A stretch of 64,000 bases of DNA from Actinernus sp. WN-2022 (GCA_030867875.1 JAOWCC010000064.1:32448802-32512801); one strand, 5' to 3'. Counted from the stretch's first letter, positions 11,006 to 23,497 are shown. Notes: generated by a model not told the origin, from the letters alone. Made by a program: numbers and translations.

Positions 11006-12158
11006 TATATTTTATGTTCTACACTGGAGTGTAATGACTCAGTGACACTTAGTCAGTATTATGGAGACAGCCTTGGTCATGAAAACTGGGATGCAGTTTA
11101 TACACATCCAGGCATTGAGCCAGAAATTGAGCCAGAAGGGACAATTTGGCCCTTTTTCAAGTGATCTGGCATTTAATTTCCTTTGGAAGCGGGCTTGGGT
11201 TGTTCAATGCTATAGGGGTGGGGGTGCTTAAAACGTTGAAGAGATGGAAAGGGGATGCAACAATAATTTGTACACTCCCAATGTCAATAACTTCATCACC
11301 CTCCCCGCTCTCCATGTCATATAAATAAACTTTCATGTAAGCTTCAAATTCTTGCTCATATGGGAGAAGATTCATGATTTGAGATTCTATTATGGTAGAT
11401 TGATTTGTACCAGCCTTTCAAACCCATGTTTTAATTTATTTCCTGCAAAGATCTCTGCACTGCTAATGCATTTGTCATAGGTTCACAGGGATGGCATAGC
11501 CTAAAAAAATATTTTGCCTAGTTACTTCTCAGTCAGTTTAAGATTATATCTTGGTCACACTGGCTCAATGTCAATTTTTAGCCCCCCCCCCCCCCCCCCC
11601 CTCAACTTGAAATTTTGCTCTGCCGTCCCTGGTTCACGCCTGTGCTTGATGAAGGCCAGGGCAAAGGGAAACTGTCTCATATTTGGCCAATTTCATGTAT
11701 TAATTTAACTGGCTTGTTTATCACACTAAGACATCTGTTTACTACTGGTCCTCAATAAAATTGCTATAAGACTTGCTTTGTACTATAAATCAATGGTACA
11801 TAATCCATCATTAGTAAAAAGGAGAGGTTGGGTCGATCATTGGCTGCGATGAAGTATGAAGAATAGATTAATTGGCACTGATTACAAGACAACTTTATAT
11901 ATTTTTAAAAACACTGGATGTACCTGTTTTGTTGTGCCTTTCAATGTCATCCAGCTACACTAAACCTTGAATCCCCGTAACCGTTTCACAGACTTTTCAA
12001 ACACTTTTTAAATTATTTATACTGTTTAACTGATCGTTATATCCCTATAAAGTTACACCTTATCATGAAGAGCACAAGACTTGGATGAATTACAGAGTGG
12101 GCTAGTGCTTGAAAAAGATATAATCAATTATGTTGGCTAGCACTTACGTGTTAGCAAT
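11006..12158. other. Non-coding region with a poly-C run
   Basis: No gene is supported. A run of about 20 C lies at 11582-11601. Confidence 0.45.
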
Positions 12159-12521
12159 TCAACTCCCAGTTCCCTTTGCTTTTGCAATGGATCGTTTGCA
12201 AAGTGATTTGCTGTCTCGGGAGAGTTCTTGATCAGAAAACGTTCGGTTGGCCATATGCATCAAAGGGGGATCAAAGGCAACGTACCTTGGCTCCACGAGT
12301 GTGTTATCAGTTTCGTTCGGATAGTAGGCAAAGAAAATCTTTATCTCTTGACTTTTGAATAAAATCGTTCTTCTGTTCAGTGATATATTTAAACACATAA
12401 CTTCTATATTTACTACAAAATACCCGTTCTCATGCCGGAGAATCAGTTTATGCTGGAAGGAATTCTTTTCGTAAAACCGGAAGAAAGCGCTATGCGCAGC
12501 AACCGTTTTATTTTTCTTCAT
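12159..12521 (-). CDS. Unknown 120-codon ORF, doubtful
   Basis: An ATG-started frame on the minus strand, rich in aromatic and basic residues, with a stretch reading EPRYVAFDPPLMHMANRTF near the middle. No signal peptide, membrane segment or family motif is recognised. The length is only modestly above chance for this base composition and no splice or promoter signals support it. It could be an exon remnant or noise. Confidence 0.2.
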   Translation of the reverse strand: MKKNKTVAAHSAFFRFYEKNSFQHKLILRHENGYFVVNIEVMCLNISLNRRTILFKSQEIKIFFAYYPNETDNTLVEPRYVAFDPPLMHMANRTFSDQELSRDSKSLCKRSIAKAKGTGS

Positions 12522-12572
12522 CGAGCATGCCGATTTGGCTAGCCTATCAAATTACAACCTGGTTTGTGTCGT

Positions 12573-12712
12573 ACCGGAGCCACCGATTATTCAGTTAGTT
12601 GAGGAGGCACTGGGAACGAGAATGTCGAAAGAGAGGAAAGGTTAGGACTACCACAGGCAGCCCAGACTCGATATATGTTTCCCGCTTATTAGTCTGTTGG
12701 GTTACCTGTGGT
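12573..12712. repeat. Repeat relic with CCACAGGCAGCCC ends
   Basis: Bases 12573-12625 match 2711-2762 inverted. At about 12650-12712, CCACAGGCAGCCCAGACT and an imperfect complement ending TTACCTGTGG form a 62-bp inverted pair. These are the same terminal bases as the hAT-like element at 33354. No clean target duplication. Confidence 0.5.
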
Positions 12713-13159
12713 ATGTTTCATAAGCGATCTCGGAAGAGTTTATATAATTGCTCCTTGTGACTTCTCTTTTCCAATTCCTACGAAATAAATCTTCAAAAAT
12801 AAAAGATTGATACTTAATGAAGTTGTGTGAGTGGTTTTGGGGCGATTTTGGGACTTCTAAAGCAGTTTATTAGGCCTCGAAGTTTTGACGGTTGGCCGCG
12901 TGTCTACCTCATATACACAAATATACACAAGGTATGCAGCTTCGAGGCGCTTTTCATCGATGTGACCTCACTCGCCGCCGAAATTCGACAAGAAATTCAA
13001 ATCGATTTCGCCTCTGCTTTCGGCACACAAATCCAGAGATGTGTAAGCACTTCTCATCCACGTTTCAGGCCAAACGACGTGAAAACGGCCTGGAAAATAA
13101 ATCCCGAATTCAAAATCACAGGGAAAAAAATGAGATTCCAATTTGATATATCATTGGTA

Positions 13160-14130
13160 AATCAGACATTTAGGATTCCAACATTGGTATATTGTTGGTA
13201 AATCTACAGTATTCCAATAATATTCCAATATGGGAACGTAATGCCAACCAATATTGGATCATTATTGGTTCTTTATTGGAAATGTATACAGATTGACCAA
13301 TGATAATCCAATGTTCCCCAGCCTGGTTATCTATTGCCAACCAACATTGGATCATTATTGGTTCTTTATTGGAAATGTATACAGATTGTCCAATGATAAT
13401 CCAATGTTCCCCGGCCTGGTTATCTATTGCCAACCAACATTGGATCATTATTGGATCATTATTGGTTCTTTATTGGAAATGTATACAGATTGTCCAATGA
13501 TAATCCAATGTTCCCCAGCCTGGTTATCCTATTGCCAACCAACATTGGATCATTATTGGTTCTTTATTGGAAATGTATACAGATTGTCCAATGATAATCC
13601 AATGTTCCCCAGCCTGGCTATCTATTGCCAACCAACATTGGATCATTATTGGTTCTTTATTGGAAATGTATACAGATTGTCCAATGATAATCCAATGTTC
13701 CCCGGCCTGGTTATCTATTGCCAACCAACATTGGATCAATATTGGAAATGTATACAGATTGTCCAATGATAATCCAATGTTCCCCAGCCTGGCTATCTAT
13801 TGCCAACCAACATTGGATCATTATTGGTTGTTCATTGGAAATGTATACAGATTGTCCAATGATAATCCAATGTTCCCCAGCCCAGTTATCTATTGTTATC
13901 CAAAATTGGATCATTATTGGTTCTTTTTTGGATTTTATTGGGAGGTCAAACGATGATACCAATGATGGTCCAATGACGTACCAAACTGAATCACTATTGG
14001 ATCCCAATATTGGAATTTTATTGGGAGGTCACACGATGATACCAATGATGGTCCAATGACGTATCAAACTGGATCACTATTGGAACCCATGCTTATAACT
14101 GTTATAACATTGGTATACTAGTCATCAGGT
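13160..14130. repeat. 93-bp minisatellite rich in CCAAT / ATTGG
   Basis: About seven units of close to 93 bp occupy 13237-13950, with decayed flanks on both sides. Each unit carries several CCAAT or ATTGG pentamers, CCAACATTGGATC and GTATACAGATTG. Some units have small indels. Because 93 is a multiple of three, long frames stay open on both strands (for example 13254-13769 +); these are artefacts of the repeat. Confidence 0.93.
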
Positions 14131-14557
14131 ATACCAACACTGGCTTTTGTTTGGAATGGTATTGGATAACTATGTACTAAACTTCAAATTGTAGAAATCC
14201 AATGAATTTCCAACACAGGAATAGCATTGGTATACTTAAACGCAGTTCCCTGAGTTACTAGCTAATTTAAACAAAGTTAAAACTGACGGAAAACGTTACC
14301 TAATGGGAAACGTCAAAATAAATCTATTGAAAAGATTGAAATGAATTCCAGAATTCGCAACAAATGCGAAACTACTCAACTTATGCGTACGGAATTCGAA
14401 CGCACGCTGACAGAAGTCTGGTAACGAGTGGACATACTCTTCCCATGAGGCCACGCGGGCTCCCACAAGGCCAGTTTTTCAGTTGACCAGTACTTTCGTG
14501 GCCATCTTGGATTGAAAGCGAGGCTTCCGGGTTGTCGGTTACGTAGCGCTTACTATT

Positions 14558-15127
14558 CTTGGGTTGCACGTGACGTCATCACGCCGATTCACGGTGTCTT
14601 CAAAAACCTAAATTTTAAACTATAAATCCTATAAAGCTGTTTCTTTAGCATTTTGTAGATGTTCATGGTATAAGTCCTTACACGAAATTTAAGGTCTGTA
14701 CGATGTTTTGCTTCCGAGTTATGAGGTTTATGTGTATCCAAACCGAAAGCTTCACGTATTTCAGATGAGTCGTGAAAATCAACTATTTGTGCCAAATTAA
14801 AGGTTTTTGGCTTAATAAATGTTTAGAAGTTCGATTTAATGGGACTCTTAGTGAAACCGAATGAAATGTTTGCTTTATTAAAGACTGTGAAGTTTTGGCG
14901 GCCATCTTGGTGGTTCAAGGCTAACCACCAAGATGGCCGCCCCATACATTTTACAGTAACAACTTGTCATATTTGTTTGCCCATAACTCTGAAACGAAAT
15001 GCTCTTCTACTTCAAAATTTGGCCCAGGGATTAAGTTTTGATATCTCTTCAAGTTCAAAAACATTTTATTTCATTTTGAAATAAAAATATTTAAAGATAT
15101 TCTTTTGTCACGTGGTTGCAACCGAAG
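14558..15127. mobile_element. Element C: 570-bp insert in left arm of A
   Basis: The ends read CTTGGGTTGCACGTGAC and GTCACGTGGTTGCAACCGAAG. The uninterrupted right arm of A shows the empty site (complement reads TTACTATTTGCTC), so the insertion point lies at ATT. A short duplication of about 3 bp is likely. A perfect 19-bp hairpin sits inside at 14897-14941. Confidence 0.72.
14897..14941. repeat. Perfect 19-bp-arm hairpin with two AAGATGGC motifs
   Basis: Arm GGCGGCCATCTTGGTGGTT, 7-base loop, then the exact reverse complement. Each arm carries a CCAAGATGGCCGCC-type (YY1-like) site in opposite orientation. Confidence 0.9.
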
Positions 15128-15945
15128 AATTTGCTCTGTTGTTGGTCGCGAGTTTGGATGAAAAAGCTACTTCATCTCCACTTCTGTAAATCCAATTGTA
15201 CAAATAATAGCCAGAAAAGAAGATCTAGGGATTCTTTTCACATAGTTGATTCCAATAAACAGTTCAGAAAGCGATGGAGTTTGAAAATACGCCGAGATGT
15301 CGACCCACACTTCAGACTTCGATAAATATCCAGAGGTAGAGTGAAAAAAAAAAGTAATACTTCTTCGGTTAAAGTGTCACAGGTTCCCTCAGACTCACAG
15401 CTAGCACCGGTCTCTACAGGTAAAATAAGAAGAGAGAAACCTCACCTAGCTTAGCAGGGCGAATGGAACATGTTAAGTTATTGTTCTCAATAAATATATA
15501 TATATACACGTGCACCAGCCACCCTCTATTATTATATTTTGATAATTGTTAATGCACATGGGACTATTTTCACGTTGATCGTTATTTTTCATTTTACGAA
15601 TAAGACTTGTGTACTTTGCACACCACTAATAATAAATTGGCACTAATTTTGAAAGTGTCATGGCCATCATATTAAAGTTTTAATGTGTGAATAATACTTT
15701 TTATATAAAATATATTATATATCATATGTATTTGTACTGAATCAAAGGGAAATATTTGGGAGGTTTTATTAGAATGGTCATGGGTGTTATGCAATGATAT
15801 TTATCACTGTCAAATTTCTGGTATGAAATGAAGGTTTATTTATTAGTTAATCTGGGATTTTCATGTGTGATTTTCTTAGTAATATAATATTACCACGATC
15901 ACCTCAGCTTTCTTTGTTTGTTCAGGGACATTTAAACTCTAAATT

Positions 15946-16030
15946 CCCTCATCAGCATGGATACTTGTTCTAATTTTCTCTCGTTGACATGCAAGAATGA
16001 AAATTAGAAGGGCATGCATGCTGATGAGGG
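15946..16030. repeat. 85-bp hairpin
   Basis: The outer arms CCCTCATCAGCATG and CATGCTGATGAGGG pair, as do inner TCTAATTTTC and GAAAATTAGA. The size resembles a pre-miRNA hairpin, but the pairing is interrupted and there is no evidence of expression. Confidence 0.7.
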
Positions 16031-16445
16031 TTATGGCAGGTCATTATAAAAATTAGTCCCTAGCAGGGTGCATGAATGCCTGTCAACCCTGTACCCTACC
16101 TATTTTATGGCTCATTAGAAAGGTCTTCCCTTCATTTGTCAAACCCGCTTCTTCCATACATGTGAGATAATTATACTTAAAACCACAAACATGACATGAT
16201 TAAATTCTATGCGTGCTCCTGGAATATTTAGTCAGCCACATATTACATTTTATTTTTACATTTTACTTGACATTTTATTTATTCTTCACAAAATCAACAC
16301 ACTTGCAGGGTCCAGTTCAACAAATGGTGCTCAATCAAGCATAACAAAACGTTAAAAAAACTCAACTATGGTAACTTTAGTTTATGCAGAGAAAAACTAA
16401 AGTCCTCTGAGATTAGTTTCATTAGTCAGTGATAATAGTATTACA

Positions 16446-16602
16446 AAGTAATAGCATGAAATTAGGTAGTGATTAAATTTCCCCTTGACCCTTGCATGGG
16501 AGGATTTATGCAAATTCTCCCTAATCCCCCTCAGCCATAAATCCTCCTTCAGCTCTCGGGGGAAATTTGATAACTAATTTACCTTATGCCATGCCATTAC
16601 TT
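16446..16602. mobile_element. 157-bp palindromic MITE
   Basis: The ends AAGTAATAGCATG and CATGCCATTACTT pair. AAATTTCCCC with GGGGGAAATTT and GGAGGATTTATG with CATAAATCCTCC pair internally. Confidence 0.75.
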
Positions 16603-18099
16603 ATAATAATAATATTTTGGGAGTTTGGACTGATTTTACTTACCAGGTCTATCTGTAAATAAATTCAAATCAAGCTATCCTCCATAATTTCTGTGGCTTG
16701 GCTTGGGAAATAAATAAATGATGTAAATGATGCTGGAGTACCCATCCAGCTAGCAGCTACATGTAGGTTATAAAAAAACATAGTTGCATCATTGCAATGA
16801 TTATGGCAGAAGAAAATATATTGTACAAATTGTTGTAATATACCAAAACAGACAACTGAGACAGTGTTGGGGTCTGGCAGTATTTATTAACATAATAGAA
16901 ATTATTATTACAATATATTTTAATATGTTACAATTTATTTACATGATTGAAATATAATATTAATAGTGATACAAAAGCTGGATGGTATATTGTTAGTATG
17001 GCTGCTCCCCTATAGCTAAAGCACGAGATAGTTGGTTTACAAAATAGTTACTACCGAGACATACAAGGCCTAACCCATTGGATATATCCAGCCTGATGAT
17101 AATTTTACAGTATTGCTCAACTAAAAGTAGGCTGTACCCTGCCAGACTCCAACCTGATCAGCTGATTCTGAATATCTAGATTAATATTCACTTCAATTAT
17201 AAATTATGGAAATTAAAATAATTGTACGAAGTTTGAAAACTAAAGTTAGGTGATTTAAAAACAATTAGGTAGTCATTGTTGCAATTTTTATTGCCATTAT
17301 TAGCACTGTCATCAACATCAATATTGTTTTGCATTAATACCATCACCAGTACCATTTCCATTGTCATGCACTATCATCATTATACATGCATGGTCAAATG
17401 ACCCATATCTCAGTTTCTCTACAGGTAATTTTGGTCAATTTCCAAGTAGCCATTTGTTGATAATGGCCCAACATTGCAAGTCAGTAATACTGTCATTATC
17501 ATCATCTTAACATACACTACCTGGTATACATATGATATATGTATCAGGAGCCATATTATGTATATATGATATAGTTACAGTACCAATGCAATGTTATCAG
17601 CCATCCATGCAAGTGAACCATTTTGGTTCATTGATAATGCATTTTCTCAAATCCTCATACAAACCTAACCCAAAATTTGCCAAAAACCCGAACTATTTCC
17701 AACCCAAATCTTCCCTAGAACGAGTAAGTGGCAGGGTATACTGCAGTGAGGTTTCTCTCTTGTTTTTTACGTGTAGAAAATGGACTTCTGCTATCTGTTA
17801 GTCTGGGGAAACCTGTCACACTTATTTAAGCGAAGAAGTATTTTATAATCAGCTGTTTTTTACTCACTGGATATTTTATCGATGTCTGAAGTTAAGTATG
17901 GGTCGACATCTCCGCGTATTTTCAAACTCCATCGCTTTTAGAGCTGTTCATTGGAATCAAATATGTGAAAAGAATCCCTAGATCTTCTTTTCTGACTATT
18001 ATTTGTACAATTGGAATTACAGAAGTGGAGATGAAATAGCTTTTTCATCCAAACTCGCGACCAACAACAGAGCAAATAGTAACCCTTACCAAAATCGGG

Positions 18100-18610
18100 T
18101 ACACAAAAGTATACCTCACCTGTACCTAAGGTATACCCCAAATGTACCTATGTGAGATTAGGTACAATCTAGGTATACCAAGAATGGACCTCAATGTTTT
18201 AGTGGAGTGTTTGAGGTATACTTAAGGCACACTCCACTGTACTCCAAATGTACCTTAAATACTCTTGGATAAACCTCAAGGAATGGGGTACACTTGAGGT
18301 ACACTTTACATGTACCCCAAATGTAAATCTCCATACTCCTGCATAAACCTCAAGGAATGGGTACACTTGAGGTACACTTCACATGTACCCCAAATGTACC
18401 TCTCCATAGTCCTGCATAAACCTCAAGGAATGGGTACACTTGAGGTACACTTCACATGTACCCCAAATGTACCTCTCCATAGTCCTGCATAAACCTCAAG
18501 GAATGGATACACTTCAGGTACACTTCACATGTACCCCAAATGTACCTCTCCATAGTCCTGCATAAACCTCAAGGAATGGGTACACTTCAGGTACACTTCA
18601 CATGTACTTT
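18100..18610. repeat. 73-bp tandem array, left end of B
   Basis: About five units of 73 bp share CATGTACCCCAAATGTACCT, CCTGCATAAACCTCAAGGAA and GGGTACACTTGAGGTACACT, preceded by decayed units from 18100. Confidence 0.92.
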
Positions 18611-21179
18611 AATTACTTCTGGAGAATCAGATAATTTTATATATTTTTACATGGCTAAAGTGAAAAATCTGAACCGAAAAAAAGTGGTCGGTAAAACTGT
18701 GTCGGTAAGTGGTTGGTAAGTGGTTGGTAACATAATTGCCACTAAAATACGCATGACAAAACATATGACAAAAAGCCACTAAAACATATGACAGACAAAC
18801 CACTGAAACGTATATGACAGAAAAACATATGATCATGGTGTTTATAAATTCACTTATTCAGTGCATAAATTACGACACAACATATTTCAGACAGATAAGT
18901 AATATTTATTAATCAAAATTAAATTGATTTCATAATATTCTTTCTTTAAATTAATTTATTCATGACTGCATGAGTTAAAGCAGGGTTAAAGAATGAAAAT
19001 ATTTCACGATTGAGATATCGATTTTAGCCATCATCGACCACAGGCTACTCAAGCGTAAGGTTTTGATTAACCGTTTATTTTACAAGATGACTGGGAATTT
19101 ATAGTTTTTAGAAATTGCAATAATTCTGTAAATATTGAAATAAAAGAAATTAGACTTTACTTGTGTGTTTGTCAGTTAATATGCTGTGTCTGTGTGCAAT
19201 TTCAGCGCATTCGGGTGATTATTTCTTCCTAATCAAAAACCTTACGCTCGGGTAGCCTGTGTATCAACAATAACTTGGATGTGCCCGCATGTTTCAACAG
19301 TTGGTCAGCAGTAACCACATCAAAACAAGATGGCGGACCCTAAACGTAGCGAACTGGCGTCTTGAAGTTAAACCATTTGATGACTAGTTCTTCTTATTCT
19401 CGTGCCATCAAAACCTTTTCCTTTCTGGATAAGCAGGCATTTAGGAAAAGAGGAGTGCTTTCCCGACTTTTTTAATCAAGGAAACCGTTCAAAGGTGGCT
19501 CAAAGATGCATCCGAGAATTTTTGGAATGTCACTGTCAGCATCATAACCAATCAGATTACCGGAACAGTTCTGGCGCTCAAAATGTGAAGTCGTTAAATT
19601 TCCAACGGTCTTTGCTCAGGAGGGATATGTTCAACAAATACCCGCAACCATATCAGACGTGCGTTCTTCTTCTTTATTGGAATCCTCAGCCTCAGGATAT
19701 TACTCGCATATTTAAGGTAAATTGCTTGTGAATTAATTGTGTTTTGTGATCATGGATGTAGAGCAAAACCTTTGGACTTTGGTAATTTTTACATCATAAT
19801 TTCTTGTACATGTTCATCGCCTAGTTGTACCTCTGATCTGTGCATGATCACGAGCTAGTCTCGATCAGTTGCTTTGGATTAAGTACATGTACCATGATGT
19901 ACCATGTAGTGATATACACACGCACTTAATTTATATATAATTTTGTGTTATCATGCAGTTGATTAAAAGAAATTTCGGAGCCGTATTATTTCTACCTCAA
20001 ATCTGATCTGCACTCGATCTGATTGATTTTTTACTGCCACTTAGAAACACATACATGTAGGTCTACCATACATGCAATAACACCATGGCAAACTAGATAT
20101 ACATTTCATGTTTATTTAGCTTTTTCAAATTAAGGAGCAACTAGCAAATACAACACCACTTATATAATTAGTTCTAAAAACCTAACCCCCATGGCCAAAT
20201 AAAAAACCCTAACCATTTAAAACCTAAAATTGTTCATATAACGAGTGTAAATAAACCTGAACTATAATGGAGAATTTAACAAAGTTTTCAAGTCATCTTT
20301 TTAAGTGGCACTGAAGTGGCATTGTGTTCTGCAGTTTAGCCATTACATGTATAGGGCTGGAATCATTCAACATAGATATGTACTCATTCGACACAACCAT
20401 TCAACATGCTTTGTAACCAGGCTCACTGGTTTATGATGGTTTTGAGGTACCAAATCAAATTATTTAGTTTCTTATTTTTATTCCAAGTATCTTACAGACT
20501 GCCAACATATTGCGTTGCAGAACAGAAGCATAATTTTTCTAAGAATGATTGTGTCGAATCAGTATGTCAAATAATAATTATTATTATCTATCTCTATGCA
20601 TGTCATACTGAAATCAGTTGCAAGACAATGGTATGGTTTTAGTTTTTCAATACAATTTGAACCATGTTATTTTTTTTGTATTGATGAATTTCAGCACAAA
20701 GTAACCGGTTATTTTCTAGTGTATAAAATATATATAATGCACTTATCAATTGAAACCCATGCCTGGTTGGTAATCTATAGAGTATACATTTGTTTCTTGT
20801 AGAACAATAAAGCAAACAGATGAAACTGAAGAATGCTGATTCCATGGAGAGCAAGACAATGCACTATTATGCAGCTGAGTCCAATGTTACTGAAACATCC
20901 AAAAACAAAAGTTAAAGTCAATATTATTACAAATCAAATTGTGGTTATAGTTTCAGTTGGACTATTTGTGAATCAGACTAAATTTTTATACTGCAAATGG
21001 CATTTCTGGCCATGTACCTTGTAGCATTTGCTTAATGATCAGTTCAAGTAATAAAAAATATATCTATGATTTACGAGTTTCAACATCATTGGTGGAACTT
21101 TTTAAGTACACCTTGAATGCCTGCAAAAGTTATATACCCTACCTGCAGGTGTACATGCAGTATTTCGGAGTACAGTCTA
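18611..21179. other. Core of element B, no confirmed gene
   Basis: Mostly AT-rich. AAGATGGCGGACCC near 19327 overlaps an ATG with an 11-codon frame. An ORF at 19402-19731 reaches a donor-like GTAAAT near 19716. Neither matches a family I recognise. A small CACAGGCTAC inverted element is at 19039-19261. Confidence 0.4.
19039..19261. mobile_element. 223-bp inverted-repeat element, CACAGGCTAC ends
   Basis: CACAGGCTACTCAAGCGTAA and the complement of ACACAGGCTACCCGAGCG pair over about 32 bp, including AAGGTTTT(T)GATTA. The CACAGGC terminus resembles the hAT-like ends at 33354 and 53939. The target duplication is not clear. Confidence 0.72.
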
Positions 21180-21687
21180 GTTGAAGAGGTACATTTGTGG
21201 TATACCTCAAGTGTACCCAAAATGCAGGTTCCCAAAAGTGTGATACTTTGGATATACCTAGTATGTACCTATTTTGGGTACGTTTGGGGTATAATTTAGG
21301 TACAAATGAGGTATACCCCACATTTTTTTGAATATTATTTGTAGTACTGTCTTTAGTTAAAGAGGTACATTTGAGGTATACCTCAGATGTACCCATAATG
21401 GTTCCAAAAGTGCGCTACTTTAGGTATACCTATTTTGTACCTATTTCGGGTACGTTTGGGGTATAATTTAGGTACAAATGAGGTATACCCCACATTTTTT
21501 TGAATATTATTTGTAGTACTGTCTTTAGTTAAAGAGGTACATTTGAGGTATACCTCAGATGTACCCATAATGGTTCCAAAAGTGCGCTACTTTAGGTATA
21601 CCTATTTTGTACCTATTTCGGGTAGGTTTGGGGTATACTTTAGGTACAAATGAAGTATACCCCAAATGTACTCAATTTTGGTAAGGG
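21180..21687. repeat. About 175-bp tandem array, right end of B
   Basis: Two nearly identical units (about 21362-21535 and 21536 on) and a diverged one before them. Shared words include GAGGTACATTTGAGGTATAC, GTTCCAAAAGTGCGCTACTT and TTTGGGGTATA. The motif content is like that of the left array, though the unit differs. Confidence 0.9.
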
Positions 21688-21801
21688 AAGCGCTACGTAA
21701 CCGACAACCCGGAAGCCTCGCTTTCAATCCAAGATGGCCAAAGTGCGATAATAGCGAATTCGAGCGAAATCCTTCATAAAAGAAAGAAAACAGCTTCACT
21801 A

Positions 21802-21853
21802 ATGGCTTCAAATTACAGTCCGCCTACAGCGGATAATGTATTACCTAGTTCAG
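21802..21853 (+). other. Candidate first exon (MASN...), doubtful
   Basis: ATG in context actaATGGCT opens 17 codons and meets a donor, CAG|GTATGA at 21854. It lies 60 bp outside the right end of element A. A similar start (ATGGCTTCAAAT, also followed by a donor) occurs at 27371. Downstream coding exons could not be joined in frame. Confidence 0.25.
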
Positions 21854-22029
21854 GTATGAACAACTTCCCAAACCATGACAGTTTGCAATTCTGCTTAACA
21901 AAATGGTGACCAAATAATTTTCTTTTCAATAACAGATTGGAGTTCTGTTCAATTCAAGTTTGTGCTTGGCTCTTTCTCGATATATCAACCACTGAAATAG
22001 GGTGTGTCTATATATCACTGAAATATATA

Positions 22030-22195
22030 TATACCACAGGGTCTACAGGGTCTACGCTATATATAGTCTCTACAGTATCCGCTATGCTCTCTACAGTATC
22101 TATGCTCTCTACACGATCTACGCTCTCTATAGTCTCTACAGTATCTATGCTCTCTACAGGGTCTTGAGTCTTGAGTCTTGAGCCTTGTGCTTGGC
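22030..22195. repeat. Degenerate CTCTACAGTATCTATG minisatellite
   Basis: Short units of TCTCTACAGTATCTATGC and variants, ending in TCTTGAG repeats that resemble the complement of the 1712-1736 run. Confidence 0.8.
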
Positions 22196-22295
22196 TTCGT
22201 ATTAAAGGATCAAACAGATTTAGAGGAAGATTGAGCAAGACTTATTCTTGAAGGTGAACGTATTTATAACGTATTTGTAAAACCCTAAGATGGGG

Positions 22296-22880
22296 GCCCC
22301 ATTGCTGCAAAATTGCTAGTAAGGCGAACAAAACCCTTGGGCTGATAAGACGATCCCTCAAACCCTGTAATATCGCAGTTAAAGAAAGAGCCTACCAGTC
22401 TCTTGTCAGGCCTATCCTGGAATATGCTGCTCCTGTATGGAATCCCCACACAGACACTGACGTAAATCGCCTTGAACAAGTTCAAAAAAAACGCTGCCAG
22501 ATTTGTTTCGAACAATTATAATCCTACTGTAAGCACATCTAATTTAGTCAGGTCATTAGGTTGGGACACTCTAGAACAAAGACGCCTCCTTAATCAATCA
22601 GTGCTGTTTTTTTAAATTAGAAATGGGCTGGTAAACATCCCTTTCCCTGAGTGTGTTACTACTTCCTCCAGATCTAGTAGACGCCATCAGTTTAAGTTAT
22701 ACACACAACTTCCAGTTAATGTATTAGCATATAGCTATTCTTTTTTTCCTAGGGCTATAAGAGTATGGAACCTGCTTCCGTATGAAGCAGTTTCTGCTAA
22801 CAGTCTAGCCAGTTGCAAGTCAGCCGCCCTGCCTGCCATTCGATCTATGCAGGTGCCTAGCCACCTGCGCAGGCTATAGA
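22296..22880 (+). pseudogene. LINE reverse-transcriptase C-terminal fragment
   Basis: Frames encode KTLGLIRRSLKPC, LVRPILEYAAPVWNP and LGWDTLEQRR, then a C-terminal segment with NVLAYSYSFFPRAIRVWNLL. These are the typical end of CR1/L2-like animal LINE ORF2 proteins after the catalytic fingers and palm. It is broken by frameshifts around 22490 and 22615. The LINE 5' parts are absent, as in ordinary 5'-truncated copies. Confidence 0.85.
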
Positions 22881-22964
22881 TCGCTCGTATATATGTTTAG
22901 TTATTATTCTTATCTATTTAATATTTACTTAATATTTTGGTATGTGTCACGATTTAAATCGCGT

Positions 22965-22967
22965 AGT

Positions 22968-23000
<33 letters not shown>

Positions 23001-23150
23001 GTATTAGTAGTAGTAGTAGTAGTATTATTATTATCATTACTATTATGTTACTTAGTTTATTATTATTATTCTAATTTATATATTATTTAAACTCCCAGTA
23101 TTAGTGAAAACTATCCCAGGGAGTATAACCATCTAAGTATCTAAGTATAA
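22965..23150 (+). repeat. TTA/TAG microsatellite and LINE tail
   Basis: (TTA)n and (TAG)n runs at 22965-23075 are followed by a short 3' segment ending in CATCTAAGTATCTAAGTATA. A short repeated 3' terminus is typical of CR1/L2-like LINEs. Confidence 0.75.
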
Positions 23151-23497
23151 CAATGCACATGCCGTTGAGTTTGGCGCGAACATTACTGAATTTACTTCAA
23201 ATATTCTATGAAACATTTACAGTGTATGTACTTCCTCATATTGTTATATTTGAGTGTAAATAAATGTATTACTGTTGTTGTTAATGGTACGGGTAGCAGG
23301 ACCTGGCTATAAACCACAGATCGAGCAACTTGGTGTTTATCGACACAAAGTATTTTTTCAGGCTTCAGTACTTTTTATATTGCCTTAATTAATTTGGGAA
23401 AGGGCTTTTAAAATTTAAAGGTACAACCTTTTAATATCTTCATACCTCTTCCCCCTTGTCATATTAAAGTGAACTTTCCCTTTTGTTACATTTTTAG

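Larger units (their letters stand above)
15447..17745. other. AT-rich core of element A, no gene seen
   Basis: About 2.3 kb without a supported ORF. It contains an 85-bp hairpin (15946-16030; CCCTCATCAGCATG arms) and a 157-bp palindrome (16446-16602; AAGTAATxGCATG ends). Confidence 0.5.
18083..21687. mobile_element. Element B: 3.6-kb insert with CCCTTACCAAAAT ends and array termini
   Basis: The terminal inverted repeats are CCCTTACCAAAAT and ATTTTGGTAAGGG. The interrupted arm of A is duplicated by AA at 18081-18082 and 21688-21689. Just inside each end is a tandem array full of GGTATACC-, GTACA- and TGTACC-type motifs. The core (18611-21180) has no transposase ORF that I recognise. Confidence 0.78.
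14499..21740. mobile_element. Element A: large inverted-repeat transposon carrying elements C and B
   Basis: The left arm is 14499-14557 plus 15128-15446. The right arm is its reverse complement at 17746-18080 plus 21690-21740. Removing two inserts restores continuous arms of about 380-390 bp. Outer ends read GGCCATCTTGGATTGAAAGC and its complement. The core between the arms (15447-17745) has no transposase-like ORF, so A looks non-autonomous. No target duplication was resolved. Confidence 0.75.

Noticed and set aside
13254..13769. 171-codon repeat protein
   Set aside because: Produced by a 93-bp minisatellite; the opposite strand is equally open.
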